Below are positions 7,629 to 17,084 of a stretch of DNA of 64,000 bases, in pieces. Source of the stretch: Paenibacillus bouchesdurhonensis (GTDB taxonomy: Bacteria; Bacillota; Bacilli; Paenibacillales; Paenibacillaceae). The notes beneath the pieces are model-generated. The model saw nothing but the letters and a program-made list of their open reading frames with translations, did no database searches and had not been told where the DNA came from. The translations under genes and the position numbers were made by a program. How positions within the stretch are numbered: the first letter of the stretch is position 1; every line of letters begins with the position of its first letter. Location of the stretch: positions 4,454,330 through 4,518,329 of the forward strand of contig NZ_LT732548.1 of assembly GCF_900155685.1 (NCBI RefSeq), written 5' to 3'.

Positions 7629-10259
7629 CTACGCTTGCTTCGCCGCGCCCATTCGCATGAACACCTTGATAACCTCATTGATGATGAGTGGGATCAAGGC
7701 TAGGCCAATCACAACGCCCCAATCTGCAAGGGACAGGTTGTGGACTTTGAAGGCAGCTGCCAGGAACGGAATGCTGATCGAAGCAAACTGAAGCGCCAAC
7801 CCAGCAATGACCGCACCGACCAACAGCTTGTTAGAGAACAAGCCGACCTGGAAAATCGATTTCGTGTCGCTCCGCTTCGAGAATGAATAGAATAGCTGCG
7901 ATGCGGCAAGTACAACGAAGGCCATCGTTCTTGCATACGTCATCGCCTCTTCGGATATATTCGCCGAGTTCATGCTGAAGCCGTGCTCTCTTAGGCCTAA
8001 GTAGAAGGCAACCAGTGTCAGGGAGCCGATCAGAATACCGCCGAGAATCGCCCGAAATGCTGCACCTCCGGCAAAGAAGCTCTCTTTCGGATTTCTCGGC
8101 TTCCGCTTCATGACATCCTCTTCTCCTGGATCAACGCCAAGCGCAATCGCCGGCAAGGTATCAGTCACAAGGTTCACCCAGAGGATTTGTGTAGCCAAGA
8201 GCGGCAGCGGCCAGAAGAACAGAATTGATGCCAGAATGGCAACTACCTCACCGAAATTACAGGACAGGAGGAAGGTAACGGTCTTGCGAATGTTCGCGTA
8301 AATATTTCTTCCTTGTCGAATAGCATGCACAATGGTGGTGAAGTTGTCATCGGTTAGGATCATATCGCTGGCGCCCTTGGATACGTCGGTGCCGGTAATT
8401 CCCATCGCAACGCCGATATCGGCATTTTTTAGTGAAGGCGCATCATTCACCCCGTCACCGGTCATCGAGACGATATTGCCTTGGGCTTTGTACGCCTTGA
8501 CAATCTTCACTTTGTGCTCGGGCGAGACGCGGGCGAACACACGGATGTTTCTGATTTTCTGAGCAAAAACCTCATCGGAAAGCTCATCAATTTCCGCCCC
8601 CGTCATGCTTTGATCGATCGAGTCGGCAATGCCGAGCTCTTTAGCGATCGCTACGGCCGTGTTCCGGTGGTCACCAGTAATCATAACAGGTGTAATTCCC
8701 GCCATCTTCGCTTCACGGATGGAATCCTTCACTTCAAGTCTCGGCGGGTCAATCATGCCGACAAAGCCAAGTATCGTTAAATCCTGTTCCATCTCATCCG
8801 GAGATAGAAGCTGTTCCGTATCTTTATACGCGGCACCGAGCACCCTCAAGGCATCGTCGGACATGCCTTCAGCTGCATTCAAATATTGCTGCTTTAGTTC
8901 CTCGGTCAGAGGAACAACCTCCCCGCCTACGACCGCAGAGGTGGAGATATTCAGCAGTTGATCGATTGCCCCCTTGGTATGGACGCGGTAGCCCGTTCTC
9001 GTCTTATTTAGCGTAGACATGAGCTTGCGGTCAGAGTCGAAGGGCTTCTCGGAGACTCTCTTATATTCAGCCTCCAGCGATTTCTTTAAAATATTGTTTT
9101 GTTCCCCGTATACGACAAGTGCAACCTCCGTTGGATCCCCCGTGCTTTCCCCGTTCTCATATGTTGCGTCCGAGCAGAGAACGAATGATTTAATCAGCTC
9201 TACTGGAGGCTCGTCACCGAGCGGAGTAGCGGTATAGTACTTCACAACAGTCATTTTATTTTGGGTCAAGGTACCCGTTTTGTCCGAACAAATAATATTG
9301 ACCGAGCCCAGCGTCTCCACGGCAGGAAGCTTCTTCACAATCGCGTTGATCTTCGACATTCTGGTCACGCCAAGGGCGAGGACAATGGCGACGATGGCCG
9401 GCAGCCCTTCCGGGATAGCCGCCACGGCCAAGCTGATCGCGGTCAGGAACAACTCGAACAAATCACGCTTCTGAATAAGACCGATAACAAAAATCAGTAC
9501 GCAGATGCCAATGGCGATGAAGCCCAGTGTCTTGCCAAGCTCTTCTAATTTTTTTTGCAGCGGGGTCAGTTCATGAATGTCCTCATCAAGGATCGTCGCG
9601 ATTTTCCCCATCTCCGTGTTCATCCCGGTAGCCACCGCAATGCCTTCTCCCCTACCATAAGTAACAAGGGTAGACATGAAGGCCATATTGGACATATCTC
9701 CAATCGGTGTCTTGGGATCATCGAGCAGGGTTGAGGCGTCTTTATCCGAAGGGACGGACTCCCCGGTCAGAGCCGATTCCTCAATCTGCAAATTGGCGCT
9801 ATCCAGCAGCCGAAGATCAGCCGGTATGTATCGACCTGCGTCCAGAATGACAATATCCCCGGGAACAATGTCCTCGGAATTAATCTCCTTCACCTCTCCT
9901 TGACGGCGAACGAGCGACCTGGGCGTCGTCATTTGCTGCAAGGCCTCAATGGCCTTCTCCGCCTTATGCTCCTGGAATACACCGATCAGCGCATTAAGCA
10001 GAACGACAGCAAGAATAATGATGGCATCCACATATTCGCCTACGATGAGAGTAACTATTGCTGCGCCCAAGAGCACATAAATGAGCATATCCTTTAACTG
10101 GGCTAAAAATAGAGCAATCATGCTTTTCTTTGGCTTGCCCTTTAGTTTGTTCGGCCCGTGCTGCTCCAGTCTCGTGCGTACTTCTTCCTCAGAAAGCCCC
10201 GCAGCCGGATCGACCTGCAACTCCTCGAGCACTTCTTCCTGTGATTTCGAATGCCACAT
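7629..10259 (-). CDS. P-type calcium-transporting ATPase (SERCA-like)
   Basis: An 876-residue membrane pump of the P2A ATPase family, expected to export Ca2+ using ATP. It has the N-terminal cation-ATPase domain, the TGES actuator motif (ALTGES), the ion-site helix PEGLPA, the phosphorylation motif CSDKTGTLT (aspartate near residue 325), the hinge GDGVNDAPSL and C-terminal membrane helices. The length fits bacterial SERCA-like pumps such as YloB of Bacillus subtilis (about 890). AGAGGTG precedes the ATG at 10259. Transcribed alone, ending at the hairpin at 7507-7545. Ca2+ specificity follows from family resemblance. Confidence 0.93.
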   Translation of the reverse strand: MWHSKSQEEVLEELQVDPAAGLSEEEVRTRLEQHGPNKLKGKPKKSMIALFLAQLKDMLIYVLLGAAIVTLIVGEYVDAIIILAVVLLNALIGVFQEHKAEKAIEALQQMTTPRSLVRRQGEVKEINSEDIVPGDIVILDAGRYIPADLRLLDSANLQIEESALTGESVPSDKDASTLLDDPKTPIGDMSNMAFMSTLVTYGRGEGIAVATGMNTEMGKIATILDEDIHELTPLQKKLEELGKTLGFIAIGICVLIFVIGLIQKRDLFELFLTAISLAVAAIPEGLPAIVAIVLALGVTRMSKINAIVKKLPAVETLGSVNIICSDKTGTLTQNKMTVVKYYTATPLGDEPPVELIKSFVLCSDATYENGESTGDPTEVALVVYGEQNNILKKSLEAEYKRVSEKPFDSDRKLMSTLNKTRTGYRVHTKGAIDQLLNISTSAVVGGEVVPLTEELKQQYLNAAEGMSDDALRVLGAAYKDTEQLLSPDEMEQDLTILGFVGMIDPPRLEVKDSIREAKMAGITPVMITGDHRNTAVAIAKELGIADSIDQSMTGAEIDELSDEVFAQKIRNIRVFARVSPEHKVKIVKAYKAQGNIVSMTGDGVNDAPSLKNADIGVAMGITGTDVSKGASDMILTDDNFTTIVHAIRQGRNIYANIRKTVTFLLSCNFGEVVAILASILFFWPLPLLATQILWVNLVTDTLPAIALGVDPGEEDVMKRKPRNPKESFFAGGAAFRAILGGILIGSLTLVAFYLGLREHGFSMNSANISEEAMTYARTMAFVVLAASQLFYSFSKRSDTKSIFQVGLFSNKLLVGAVIAGLALQFASISIPFLAAAFKVHNLSLADWGVVIGLALIPLIINEVIKVFMRMGAAKQA

Positions 10260-10413
10260 TAGAGAAACACCTCTTATTCTTGATAAAATGCATGTGTTGT
10301 TACCTATATTGTAAACCGAATCGACCAGAAATAATCGATTGGATTATTACTATATACGAGCCAGATCATAATATGTACTCAAAAATCAATCAGGTTATAG
10401 CACAGCCAAAATG

Positions 10414-10447
10414 AAAAAAGGGAAGCTTCCTGAAATGGCAGCTTCCC
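10414..10447 (-). terminator. Intrinsic terminator of the dimethylformamidase-like gene
   Basis: GGGAAGCT (10420-10427) pairs with AGCTTCCC (10440-10447), and on the minus strand the stem is followed by six Ts. It starts about 27 bases after the stop of the gene at 10474. Confidence 0.85.
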
Positions 10448-10473
10448 TGATAACAACATTGACTATTCAAGCA

Positions 10474-12753
10474 CTATATTTTTGCGCCGTTAACCGTAGA
10501 TGCAGGCTTTTCCTTGGTTAACATGTGTTTCAAGACATTTTCAGTAATTATGGCAACGTTATTATCATATTCGTTCCATGGCAGACTTCCTGCCCAGTTG
10601 ATGGATCCTGTTGAGAATACTGCCCCGCCGCCCTCTATATCAAAATAAGTCATATCCGCACGCACCAATGGGTGAGTGCTTCCTCCTTGATTCGGCATCG
10701 TATTAAGCAAATCCTCATGCACAAATTGATAATTATCGTCCAAAGCCACTGATGTGGCAAGCCATAACGTGTGTTGGGGGGTACCATATCCAAGGTCGTA
10801 ACGATCCACCTCGTCACCAGCGGCTCCACCTGATGCATAACCAAAGTCGCCAATAATCTCATTTTCACCGATGCCCTCAAAGATAAATTGTGCTGAAGGA
10901 TGGAAGCTGTCCTCAAGGCGTTTATAACCGCTAGCTGTACCGCCACCTAAAGCAGTTGTGCCGACACCTACTAGACGCTGGGGAACGTAGCCATAGTGGC
11001 GCCAAATGCCCCCCGGTTCCCCCGTAGTACTATGAAAGAGTTCCCCAGGCGGCGAATCAGAAGAACGGGAACCAGCGTTGCCACGCCGTACTTCCAACAA
11101 GTAAGGACGATCCGGATCAAGGCTTGTAACCCAATAAAATCCGTTCCCACCAAGATACATCAGGCGGCCCCCTTCTGCCAAATACTGCTCCAGCGCCTTC
11201 ATCATCGGCCGTGTCCAATATTCAGGGTGGCTGCCAGTGATAATGACTTTATATTGACGAAGCAGTTCAATTCCCTCGTTATGCAAATCCTCGTCCGTTA
11301 CCGCATCGTAACGGTGCCCCTGCCGCTCAAGCCACCCCGTAATATACATGTCCGCCGGAAAATGGCGTACAGCACGCCAATTGGTGTAATTGGGACGAAA
11401 GTTCAACATTGGACGAAGCCTTGACGAAAATTGTACTCCGAAGCCATCACTATGCAAATCGTAAATTGAGCTTCCAAGTTCAGCATGCTCATCCAAATAA
11501 ACATCTTGTGCCGGCAAAACATAATCATCATCTAAATAATCCTGCGCTAGTTTAAACAGCCGCTCATTTGCGTAAGCCAAATACGTGTTCGTTGGCGCTA
11601 AATACAAAGCCTGAGCAGTCGCAGTTCCCCGGGAAGGGCGGACGTAAAAAGGAATGTAATCCACAAAGCCGTCGGCCTCCAGTTGCAATGCGTAGACCCC
11701 GCTTTCTAAGTTCTGCGGTATTTTCCAGGTTATATCCACCTCCCAGCCTGCATCAACGACATCATCATCGTGGAAATGAACAGCAGCATACTGTTCTGGA
11801 GCAATCCGATAATCCACCTGTTCCCCCGTCCAGTTATAACTGGTTACTCCTCGTACGCCACCTTGTCTCAGCATACCAAGATAGCTGCCAGATGATTTGT
11901 CCCAAAGCTTAGTCGAGGATATATCTTTACTGAAATCATAATCAGCAATCATATCAATCTGATCCGCAGCAGAAATACGGCCAGCGGCAAACTCACGTAA
12001 TTGATGCTCGTTAAAATATTTACAGAAGAAACGTGGATTGCTAATTTTGCCGTTATAGTGGCATCTTGTTCTTCCCTTTTTCCCCGGGTCGATATCCGCC
12101 GCAAGCAGGACATGCTCCGTGACAGTTCTGGAATAGTCGAAACCCGCCTTTTCCGTATGGAACTGTAATTCATTTACTTGGCTCCATCCAGTATATCGAT
12201 GTGAGAATAGCATTACAGATTCATTCTGTGCTGAATATTGCACTGCTACGAAATACCATTCCTTCGCAAGCAGCGGCTGATCCGTGACCACACCAGCACT
12301 TTTCCCGCCTGCAGCTTCGAGTGAGAATGCCAATTTTCCATCCCTAGTTAATGACAATCTGGCATAGTCTGTACATTCAGTGGAACATGCAGACCAAATC
12401 GTCTGCTCGTTGTCATATTTCGGAATCGTAGGATAAATCCACATTTGTACTGAGAATTCTCCATCTTGCAGCCATTCTGGCGGTAAAGTCAGTTCAGCAT
12501 ATGAACCAGCTAGCGTTGTTTGTCTTCGTCCTTTATACTCTCCTGCACAATCCGCTGGAATCAGCTTCGTCGGCACTTCAGTTGAATTGTTGGGGTCTGG
12601 CATTCCGCCGCATAGCTTTACAATATTGGCCATATAGACTTCGCTTGCAGTATCAATCATGAAATTGATGTCCTGTCCCGGCTGTACACTAAACTCATCC
12701 GCATAACCGACAATAGTTACAGGTGACGTTGCAGCAGCAGATTGCTCATTCAT
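10474..12753 (-). CDS. N,N-dimethylformamidase large-subunit-like protein
   Basis: The 759 residues match the length of the large (beta) subunit of N,N-dimethylformamidase (about 760), an iron enzyme that hydrolyses dimethylformamide to formate and dimethylamine. The N-terminal third looks like a LamG/concanavalin-like domain (residues about 80-275). The C-terminal part holds TNTYLAY (about 389-395), SSIYDLHSDG (Tyr431) and GSHPEYW (Glu511). As I recall, the iron ligands in the Paracoccus enzyme are two tyrosines and a glutamate at near-equal spacing (399, 440, 521). AAGGAGG precedes the ATG. No gene for the roughly 130-residue small subunit is nearby, so the substrate may be another small amide. 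Confidence 0.75.
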   Translation of the reverse strand: MNEQSAAATSPVTIVGYADEFSVQPGQDINFMIDTASEVYMANIVKLCGGMPDPNNSTEVPTKLIPADCAGEYKGRRQTTLAGSYAELTLPPEWLQDGEFSVQMWIYPTIPKYDNEQTIWSACSTECTDYARLSLTRDGKLAFSLEAAGGKSAGVVTDQPLLAKEWYFVAVQYSAQNESVMLFSHRYTGWSQVNELQFHTEKAGFDYSRTVTEHVLLAADIDPGKKGRTRCHYNGKISNPRFFCKYFNEHQLREFAAGRISAADQIDMIADYDFSKDISSTKLWDKSSGSYLGMLRQGGVRGVTSYNWTGEQVDYRIAPEQYAAVHFHDDDVVDAGWEVDITWKIPQNLESGVYALQLEADGFVDYIPFYVRPSRGTATAQALYLAPTNTYLAYANERLFKLAQDYLDDDYVLPAQDVYLDEHAELGSSIYDLHSDGFGVQFSSRLRPMLNFRPNYTNWRAVRHFPADMYITGWLERQGHRYDAVTDEDLHNEGIELLRQYKVIITGSHPEYWTRPMMKALEQYLAEGGRLMYLGGNGFYWVTSLDPDRPYLLEVRRGNAGSRSSDSPPGELFHSTTGEPGGIWRHYGYVPQRLVGVGTTALGGGTASGYKRLEDSFHPSAQFIFEGIGENEIIGDFGYASGGAAGDEVDRYDLGYGTPQHTLWLATSVALDDNYQFVHEDLLNTMPNQGGSTHPLVRADMTYFDIEGGGAVFSTGSINWAGSLPWNEYDNNVAIITENVLKHMLTKEKPASTVNGAKI

Positions 12754-12820
12754 TATAATTCCTCCTTCAAAATTTTCGAATATTATGTAAAATATGAATT
12801 AGGTACAAATAATTACAAAA

Positions 12821-12848
12821 ATTATACCATATGTATTTGTGTTATGAA
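12821..12848 (-). promoter_or_regulatory. Candidate promoter of the dimethylformamidase-like gene
   Basis: On the minus strand TATAAT (12821-12826) is preceded by TTCATA 16 bases upstream, a poor -35. The same stretch reads CATATGGTA, which fits the sporulation sigma-E/K -10 pattern CATANNNTA, so either vegetative or mother-cell expression is possible. The gap 12754-13057 also holds the hairpin at 12917-12943; I see no gene in it. Confidence 0.4.
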
Positions 12849-12916
12849 TACAGGAAATGGATCTTCCCCCAATAAATTATCGGATATTTTGATATACTGA
12901 TTTTAAAGCATAGCAA

Positions 12917-12943
12917 ATAAGCCTCCATTTAATGGAGGCTTAT
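12917..12943 (-). terminator. Strong hairpin at the end of the tail gene module
   Basis: A perfect 13-base inverted repeat (arms 12917-12929 and 12931-12943, core GCCTCC/GGAGGC). On the minus strand it is followed by TTTGCT only. It lies downstream of the last tail-module reading frames and probably ends that transcript. Confidence 0.55.
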
Positions 12944-13057
12944 GGAATAAGTGGTTTCTTTCTTAATCCGCGTATTACCGCTAGATAAGCGGCTCTTCGC
13001 AGGCACTTTGAGCTGCCCTATAATTAGAACTACCATATATCACCTTTCAGTTTGAAA

Positions 13058-13376
13058 TTATGTTAAAAAAATACGCCTTGTGGCGTTCATTATGGCTATT
13101 CTGCTATTTTCAGTTCCCGAAACTTCCTCGTACCTCTCAGCAGCGAGGTGTTCATAGTTGCAAATATCGACACTCCCTGTATCATTCTTATACACAAAGT
13201 GTCCCGGGTTGGCCACGAGCTCCTGAGCCCCATTTTTTAAGCTTAATGACCTCAGCACACTTTCTAGCGAGAAGTTAACTGATCCTACCATATCTGCAAG
13301 TATGAATAAGGATCGACGTCAAATCTTTAGCTTCGACTGCTTCAACGCAATCCTTGGACTGAAATATTCTAATCAT
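13058..13376 (-). other. Two small overlapping reading frames after the tail fibre gene
   Basis: A 33-codon frame (13275-13376) starts with an ATG preceded by a good GGGGG ribosome site and ends TGCAGATATGG..TAA. A second, 77-codon frame (13058-13291) overlaps its end in another register and lacks a clear ribosome site. I recognise neither. They could be one small tail-associated gene broken by a frameshift, or two accessory genes. They occupy the place where holin and endolysin genes sit in PBSX-type elements, but show no transmembrane segment or hydrolase motif. Confidence 0.3.
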
Positions 13377-13428
13377 CTCTAACCCCCTTCGTTCACTTGG
13401 TAAATAATTTCAACATAACTTTAACCTT

Positions 13429-14424
13429 TTATCCCCATGCTCTAACAACAACGTTATAGATAGTTTTGCTAGAATTTCCAACGTGTCGGTAAAGCAGTAG
13501 GCCATTTAATGGTTCATCGCGATTATAGTTTTCTTTACCGATATATAAATTACCAGGAACCGTATACTGCCACAAATAGTTGTTATATATAGTATGAGAC
13601 AACAGATAGCAAATTCCATAATCCAAATCTGTTGGTGAGTTCTCTAATGGATTTGATTTATAGGTTCCAGTAATCATGGCAATCTTTGGCGTAAAAGGGA
13701 GTTCTAATGTACTACTTACACTCGGATTGATCCTATTTACAGTATATTCGTAGTACAATTTAGGTTCTAGAGCCCCTAGCACCCCGAATATATCAACCTC
13801 GCTCCTTATATTATTAGAATCTAAATCAGAATCTCCCAATATCGTAATTGCGCTACTATAATAACCCGCCGCTTTTGTCTGGTTCGTCGTCCCCGGCGTT
13901 ACAGTACCACCTGAGCCCCGGTTAGGCATGCTCCCGATCAGATTATTTGCACCGGCATTACTAAACGTTCTGCCACTCAACACGTCCGCTGTAACTGCAT
14001 TCCCGGTCGCCTTTACGATAGAATTGAGTTTTGCAATCAACGAATCCCAACTCTCACTCGTGGATGCCGAAATCCCTTTGGCAACAAGCGCGGCAACCAC
14101 TTCCGCTTTTCGCTCATTGCCAAGCTGAAAAGCCGAATCAGCCCTCGCCTGCGCTGTTGCCGCAGCAGTATTAGCCGCGTTCGCCGTAGTTTGCGCTGCT
14201 GTGGCTGCATCATACGCCGAATTTACTGCCCGGGGTGTTGCTGCCAAAGTCTCGCTAGTGCTGTTCGTAGCATTAGAGAGCTTCACGATCCCCGCCTCCG
14301 TTACTGATGCCGAAGGGATTTCGATATGATCCACATCTTCACGCAGTTGATTGATCTCTTCCCCGATCGCATTCATATCCTGAGGTTGAACCGTGCCATT
14401 CAAACTCCAATCTGTCCTCGCCAT
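13429..14424 (-). CDS. Phage tail fibre protein
   Basis: A 331-residue receptor-binding fibre. Residues about 40-70 hold the phage fibre repeat (AGIVKLSNATNS, then ATPRAVNSAYDAA). An Ala/Thr-rich stretch (about 70-95) and a Gly/Thr segment (about 168-185) follow. The C-terminal 110 residues are rich in Tyr and Asn and more A+T-rich at DNA level, as expected for an exchangeable receptor-binding tip. Last recognisable gene of the tail module, three bases after the preceding gene. Target surface unknown. Confidence 0.85.
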   Translation of the reverse strand: MARTDWSLNGTVQPQDMNAIGEEINQLREDVDHIEIPSASVTEAGIVKLSNATNSTSETLAATPRAVNSAYDAATAAQTTANAANTAAATAQARADSAFQLGNERKAEVVAALVAKGISASTSESWDSLIAKLNSIVKATGNAVTADVLSGRTFSNAGANNLIGSMPNRGSGGTVTPGTTNQTKAAGYYSSAITILGDSDLDSNNIRSEVDIFGVLGALEPKLYYEYTVNRINPSVSSTLELPFTPKIAMITGTYKSNPLENSPTDLDYGICYLLSHTIYNNYLWQYTVPGNLYIGKENYNRDEPLNGLLLYRHVGNSSKTIYNVVVRAWG

Positions 14425-14426
14425 CC

Positions 14427-14705
14427 TTACACCTCCTTAGCTTGTACCGTATGCAGCAGAAGAGTATCAGTCGTGATCGGTACATAAACGTTATTGGTTG
14501 TTTTAATGTTGTTATTCGCATCCTTAAGCTCAATTTTCGTAACTAGCGAAACATCGGCGGCTGGGACGATATACTGCATTCCCACGGTTGAACCGGTTAC
14601 TTCCTTTACACTAAAGCTTGTAATCTCAACCGTATCATTCAACACGACCTTTGAAATATTCGCATCAACAAAGCGAGCCACATCATTCAAAAAAGAGCTT
14701 ATCAT
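14427..14705 (-). CDS. Small tail/baseplate-associated protein
   Basis: A 92-residue protein between the YmfQ-like gene and the fibre gene. The ATG at 14705 shares one base with the preceding stop (TGATG), so translation is coupled; a longer upstream frame from 14762 is not favoured because the purine-rich GGAGGTGG site serves the inner start. No catalytic motif or membrane segment is seen. The beta-rich sequence and position suggest a fibre connector or baseplate accessory. I do not recognise a named family. Confidence 0.6.
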   Translation of the reverse strand: MISSFLNDVARFVDANISKVVLNDTVEITSFSVKEVTGSTVGMQYIVPAADVSLVTKIELKDANNNIKTTNNVYVPITTDTLLLHTVQAKEV

Positions 14706-15286
14706 CACTTCACCACCACCTCCGGACCGAAGTCGGCAAATGGTTTTTCTCCCAGCTTCCATTCACCTAATTTATAGTTCCAATAAATTTCCTTACTAGT
14801 GATCCTTTCTTCCAAGCCGAGGACGTCCCCTAAACTGGTTTGCTGCTGATAGATCATGTTCGCAGGCTTTAACATCTTAACCGTATGTTCAACCTCTTTA
14901 AATACGGCTGCATCATCGAGATTGGTTGTAACGTTTAACTTAAAAGCTTGGGGATCTACACTGACAATCGTGAGTCCAGCCCCCACCAAAAAATCGAGCT
15001 GACGCTGCAAATACCGCACAGTAAACGGCGGTTTCGTAGAATACCGATTAATCAGCCGCTTTCGTCTGAACTCTAGCGTTTCTGTGGCAGGGTCGGCCTG
15101 TATGCCTAGAATCTTTTCCCGTCGTTTAATCGCCTGCATCGAAGCACTAACTACGAATTGGTCATCCAATAATTGGTCAACAACCTGCTCCACGCTAATA
15201 AATTCCTGCGACTCCGTCTCAGTCAAATCCACAAAATCCACGACATCATGGTATAAGTCCGGGAGATACTGCATGAATCTATTCAC
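14705..15286 (-). CDS. Baseplate protein, XkdU/YmfQ family
   Basis: A 193-residue protein with the family-typical opening MNRFMQYLPDLYHDVVDF and central segment FRRKRLINRYSTKPPFT. It corresponds to PBSX XkdU (DUF2313), a wedge component connecting the baseplate J protein and the fibres of contractile tails. It overlaps the upstream baseplate J gene by eight bases. Position immediately after the J protein matches the PBSX and skin order exactly. Confidence 0.88.
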   Translation of the reverse strand: MNRFMQYLPDLYHDVVDFVDLTETESQEFISVEQVVDQLLDDQFVVSASMQAIKRREKILGIQADPATETLEFRRKRLINRYSTKPPFTVRYLQRQLDFLVGAGLTIVSVDPQAFKLNVTTNLDDAAVFKEVEHTVKMLKPANMIYQQQTSLGDVLGLEERITSKEIYWNYKLGEWKLGEKPFADFGPEVVVK

Positions 15287-16358
15287 TCAGCGTCACCGTC
15301 CCCATGATTGGGATCTGTTCATCTGTCAAAATGACATTCGCTGCCGCTCCATTCAGCATCGTATGGGTCACATCTACTACACCCTGCACAGTCAAAATGC
15401 GAGATTCGATATGCGCGACGCGAACGATCAGAGATGAGTCATTGGCCCATGCTTGCCGAAGGGATAACAGATAAGCGCTTATCGCCTCTTCAACGTCACT
15501 TTGTACTTGTCCCAAGACGGCCTCGGGAGCTAGCGTCAATGATGCTGTGACATCCATTATGCGCCCCTGGGCACCCGTGATCGTTACCTCGTGACCAATC
15601 GGCGCCAGTCCCAATCCCTGGCCTTGATTTTGTTCTGGATCAATCCTCGTTTGAACTTCGTCTATCAGCGTTTGAGACGGCTGGCTGAAATCGGCTGCGA
15701 GAATTGTCGCCTTCACCGTCCCCCCGCCATTCCATACCGGAAATACTTTAACGCCGCCTACACCGGAAATTTCGTTAATCTTTTTCTTGTAATCCGCGAT
15801 GTTGCCGCCAAAAGGCTGCTCGTTAATCGCATCCATGTACCGCTTCCGCAAAGCTTCATCACTCTCTGCATCCTCTCCCGGTACGAGTACATCCGTCAAT
15901 TCAGCACGAACCAGGCCTGCAACATAATGGATGGGAAGCATTCCCCCATACTCCTGATTGCCGACCACCCCCGGCGTTTCGCATTCTACAACCCACTCGC
16001 CAGTACCGCCCCTGCTGACTGCAACATAATCAAGATCGTTGATCGAGAACCTGGACCCTGCTGGCACATCGATAGGTACGTTGTTGGAGCCATAGAACAA
16101 AGCTTTACGCCTTGCTTTCGTTGCTGGTTCACGGTGAATCCCGAACTCGGCTGTACGCCGTTCCAAATACTCTGCTGTGGCCGTATCGGCGTATGCAAGG
16201 TTGTTGTTTATGTCCAGTTCGATGTACATCTGGGCCAGCTCCGCTGCAGCAGGAGCCAGAGCGTCGTAAATAACTGATCCCTGGCGTTTATCGACATGAT
16301 GGGATACCTTATCTAGCATCCTTTGCAAAATATGTTCATAGGTTTGGTGTTCATACAT
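15279..16358 (-). CDS. Baseplate J-like protein (XkdT)
   Basis: A 359-residue homologue of phage P2 gpJ and PBSX XkdT, forming the wedges of the contractile baseplate. Characteristic pieces include AELAQMYIELDINNNLAYADT near the N-terminus, then GEDAESDEALRKRY and FGGNIADYK in the middle. It overlaps neighbours on both sides by eight bases, a tight structural operon. Full length for the family. Confidence 0.93.
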   Translation of the reverse strand: MYEHQTYEHILQRMLDKVSHHVDKRQGSVIYDALAPAAAELAQMYIELDINNNLAYADTATAEYLERRTAEFGIHREPATKARRKALFYGSNNVPIDVPAGSRFSINDLDYVAVSRGGTGEWVVECETPGVVGNQEYGGMLPIHYVAGLVRAELTDVLVPGEDAESDEALRKRYMDAINEQPFGGNIADYKKKINEISGVGGVKVFPVWNGGGTVKATILAADFSQPSQTLIDEVQTRIDPEQNQGQGLGLAPIGHEVTITGAQGRIMDVTASLTLAPEAVLGQVQSDVEEAISAYLLSLRQAWANDSSLIVRVAHIESRILTVQGVVDVTHTMLNGAAANVILTDEQIPIMGTVTLSE

Positions 16359-16746
16359 TTATTGTCACCTCGCTTTTAAAATCCCCGAAGGTAGAAACTA
16401 CCGTAAACGTGGCTAGCGCTTCATCCCCAGTGATTGTGATTTGCATGTTTTCCACCCCAGATATTCGGTTGTCCGCCAATAGTGCTTCCTTTATAAGACG
16501 ATCTATTTCTGATCGCACATACCCCTGACTTCGCCCCTGCAATCCTGTTAATTCGCTGCCGTAATTCGCATCATAGATAAGATGTGCGAATCGGTCGGTT
16601 TGGAGTATTTTATACACGGCTTGCCTGACTGCATCCAAACCTTCAACCATGCCCGTGCACCGGCCTTTATGAAAATCTATGCCATATGTCCGGCTCGTTT
16701 CCAGGGCCGTCTCAGCCGTCATTAAATTGCCGCCCAACGGTATCAT
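16351..16746 (-). CDS. Baseplate protein, XkdS / gpW-like (DUF2634)
   Basis: A 131-residue protein of the XkdS family, related to the gp25/gpW lysozyme-like baseplate initiators that nucleate sheath assembly. DGLDAVRQAVYKILQTDRFAHLIY-type content (residues about 35-58) and YGSEL are family features. The start overlaps the previous stop by four bases (ATGA). Confidence 0.88.
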   Translation of the reverse strand: MIPLGGNLMTAETALETSRTYGIDFHKGRCTGMVEGLDAVRQAVYKILQTDRFAHLIYDANYGSELTGLQGRSQGYVRSEIDRLIKEALLADNRISGVENMQITITGDEALATFTVVSTFGDFKSEVTINV

Positions 16747-17084
16747 GATCCCACCACCTTATCTAGCACCACATATTGCTGTCCCCCCTGCATTCTTAAC
16801 AGCAAAACACCGTCACCCGCCTTCAGCCCCTCGCGAATAACGATCTTTTCTGTTAACGCATCCTGGGTCGGAATGCCATCTGTGTGATGGCTGTGTTTCA
16901 GATCAATTTCACACCTGGTCAGCTGTTCAGTCAGAACAAAAAAATCCTCATCCAGCAATAAACGCTGATCGACGAGGATTTCCAGGGGCTGTTCTTTGGT
17001 CACTGTACCAAACATGACCGCGACAGGATGCTCTGCTTCATTCAGATTCATGGTGATTTGCTTTATCGCATTGGCTAGACTCAT
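16743..17084 (-). CDS. Tail protein, XkdR family (DUF2577)
   Basis: A 113-residue protein matching PBSX XkdR in size, order and motif: the histidine-containing CEIDLKHSHHTDG near residue 60 and LKAGDGVLLLRMQGGQ near the end, in an OB-fold-like layout. Likely part of the hub or spike region at the end of the inner tube. It overlaps both neighbours by four bases. Confidence 0.85.
   Translation of the reverse strand: MSLANAIKQITMNLNEAEHPVAVMFGTVTKEQPLEILVDQRLLLDEDFFVLTEQLTRCEIDLKHSHHTDGIPTQDALTEKIVIREGLKAGDGVLLLRMQGGQQYVVLDKVVGS

Noticed and set aside
12917-12943. End of an insertion sequence
   Set aside because: The inverted repeat is a single compact hairpin with no transposase or second copy nearby; a terminator explains it better.
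13060-13278. 72-codon plus-strand frame after the tail module
   Set aside because: No ribosome site or family resemblance, and opposite to the weak minus-strand frames; neither side is convincing.
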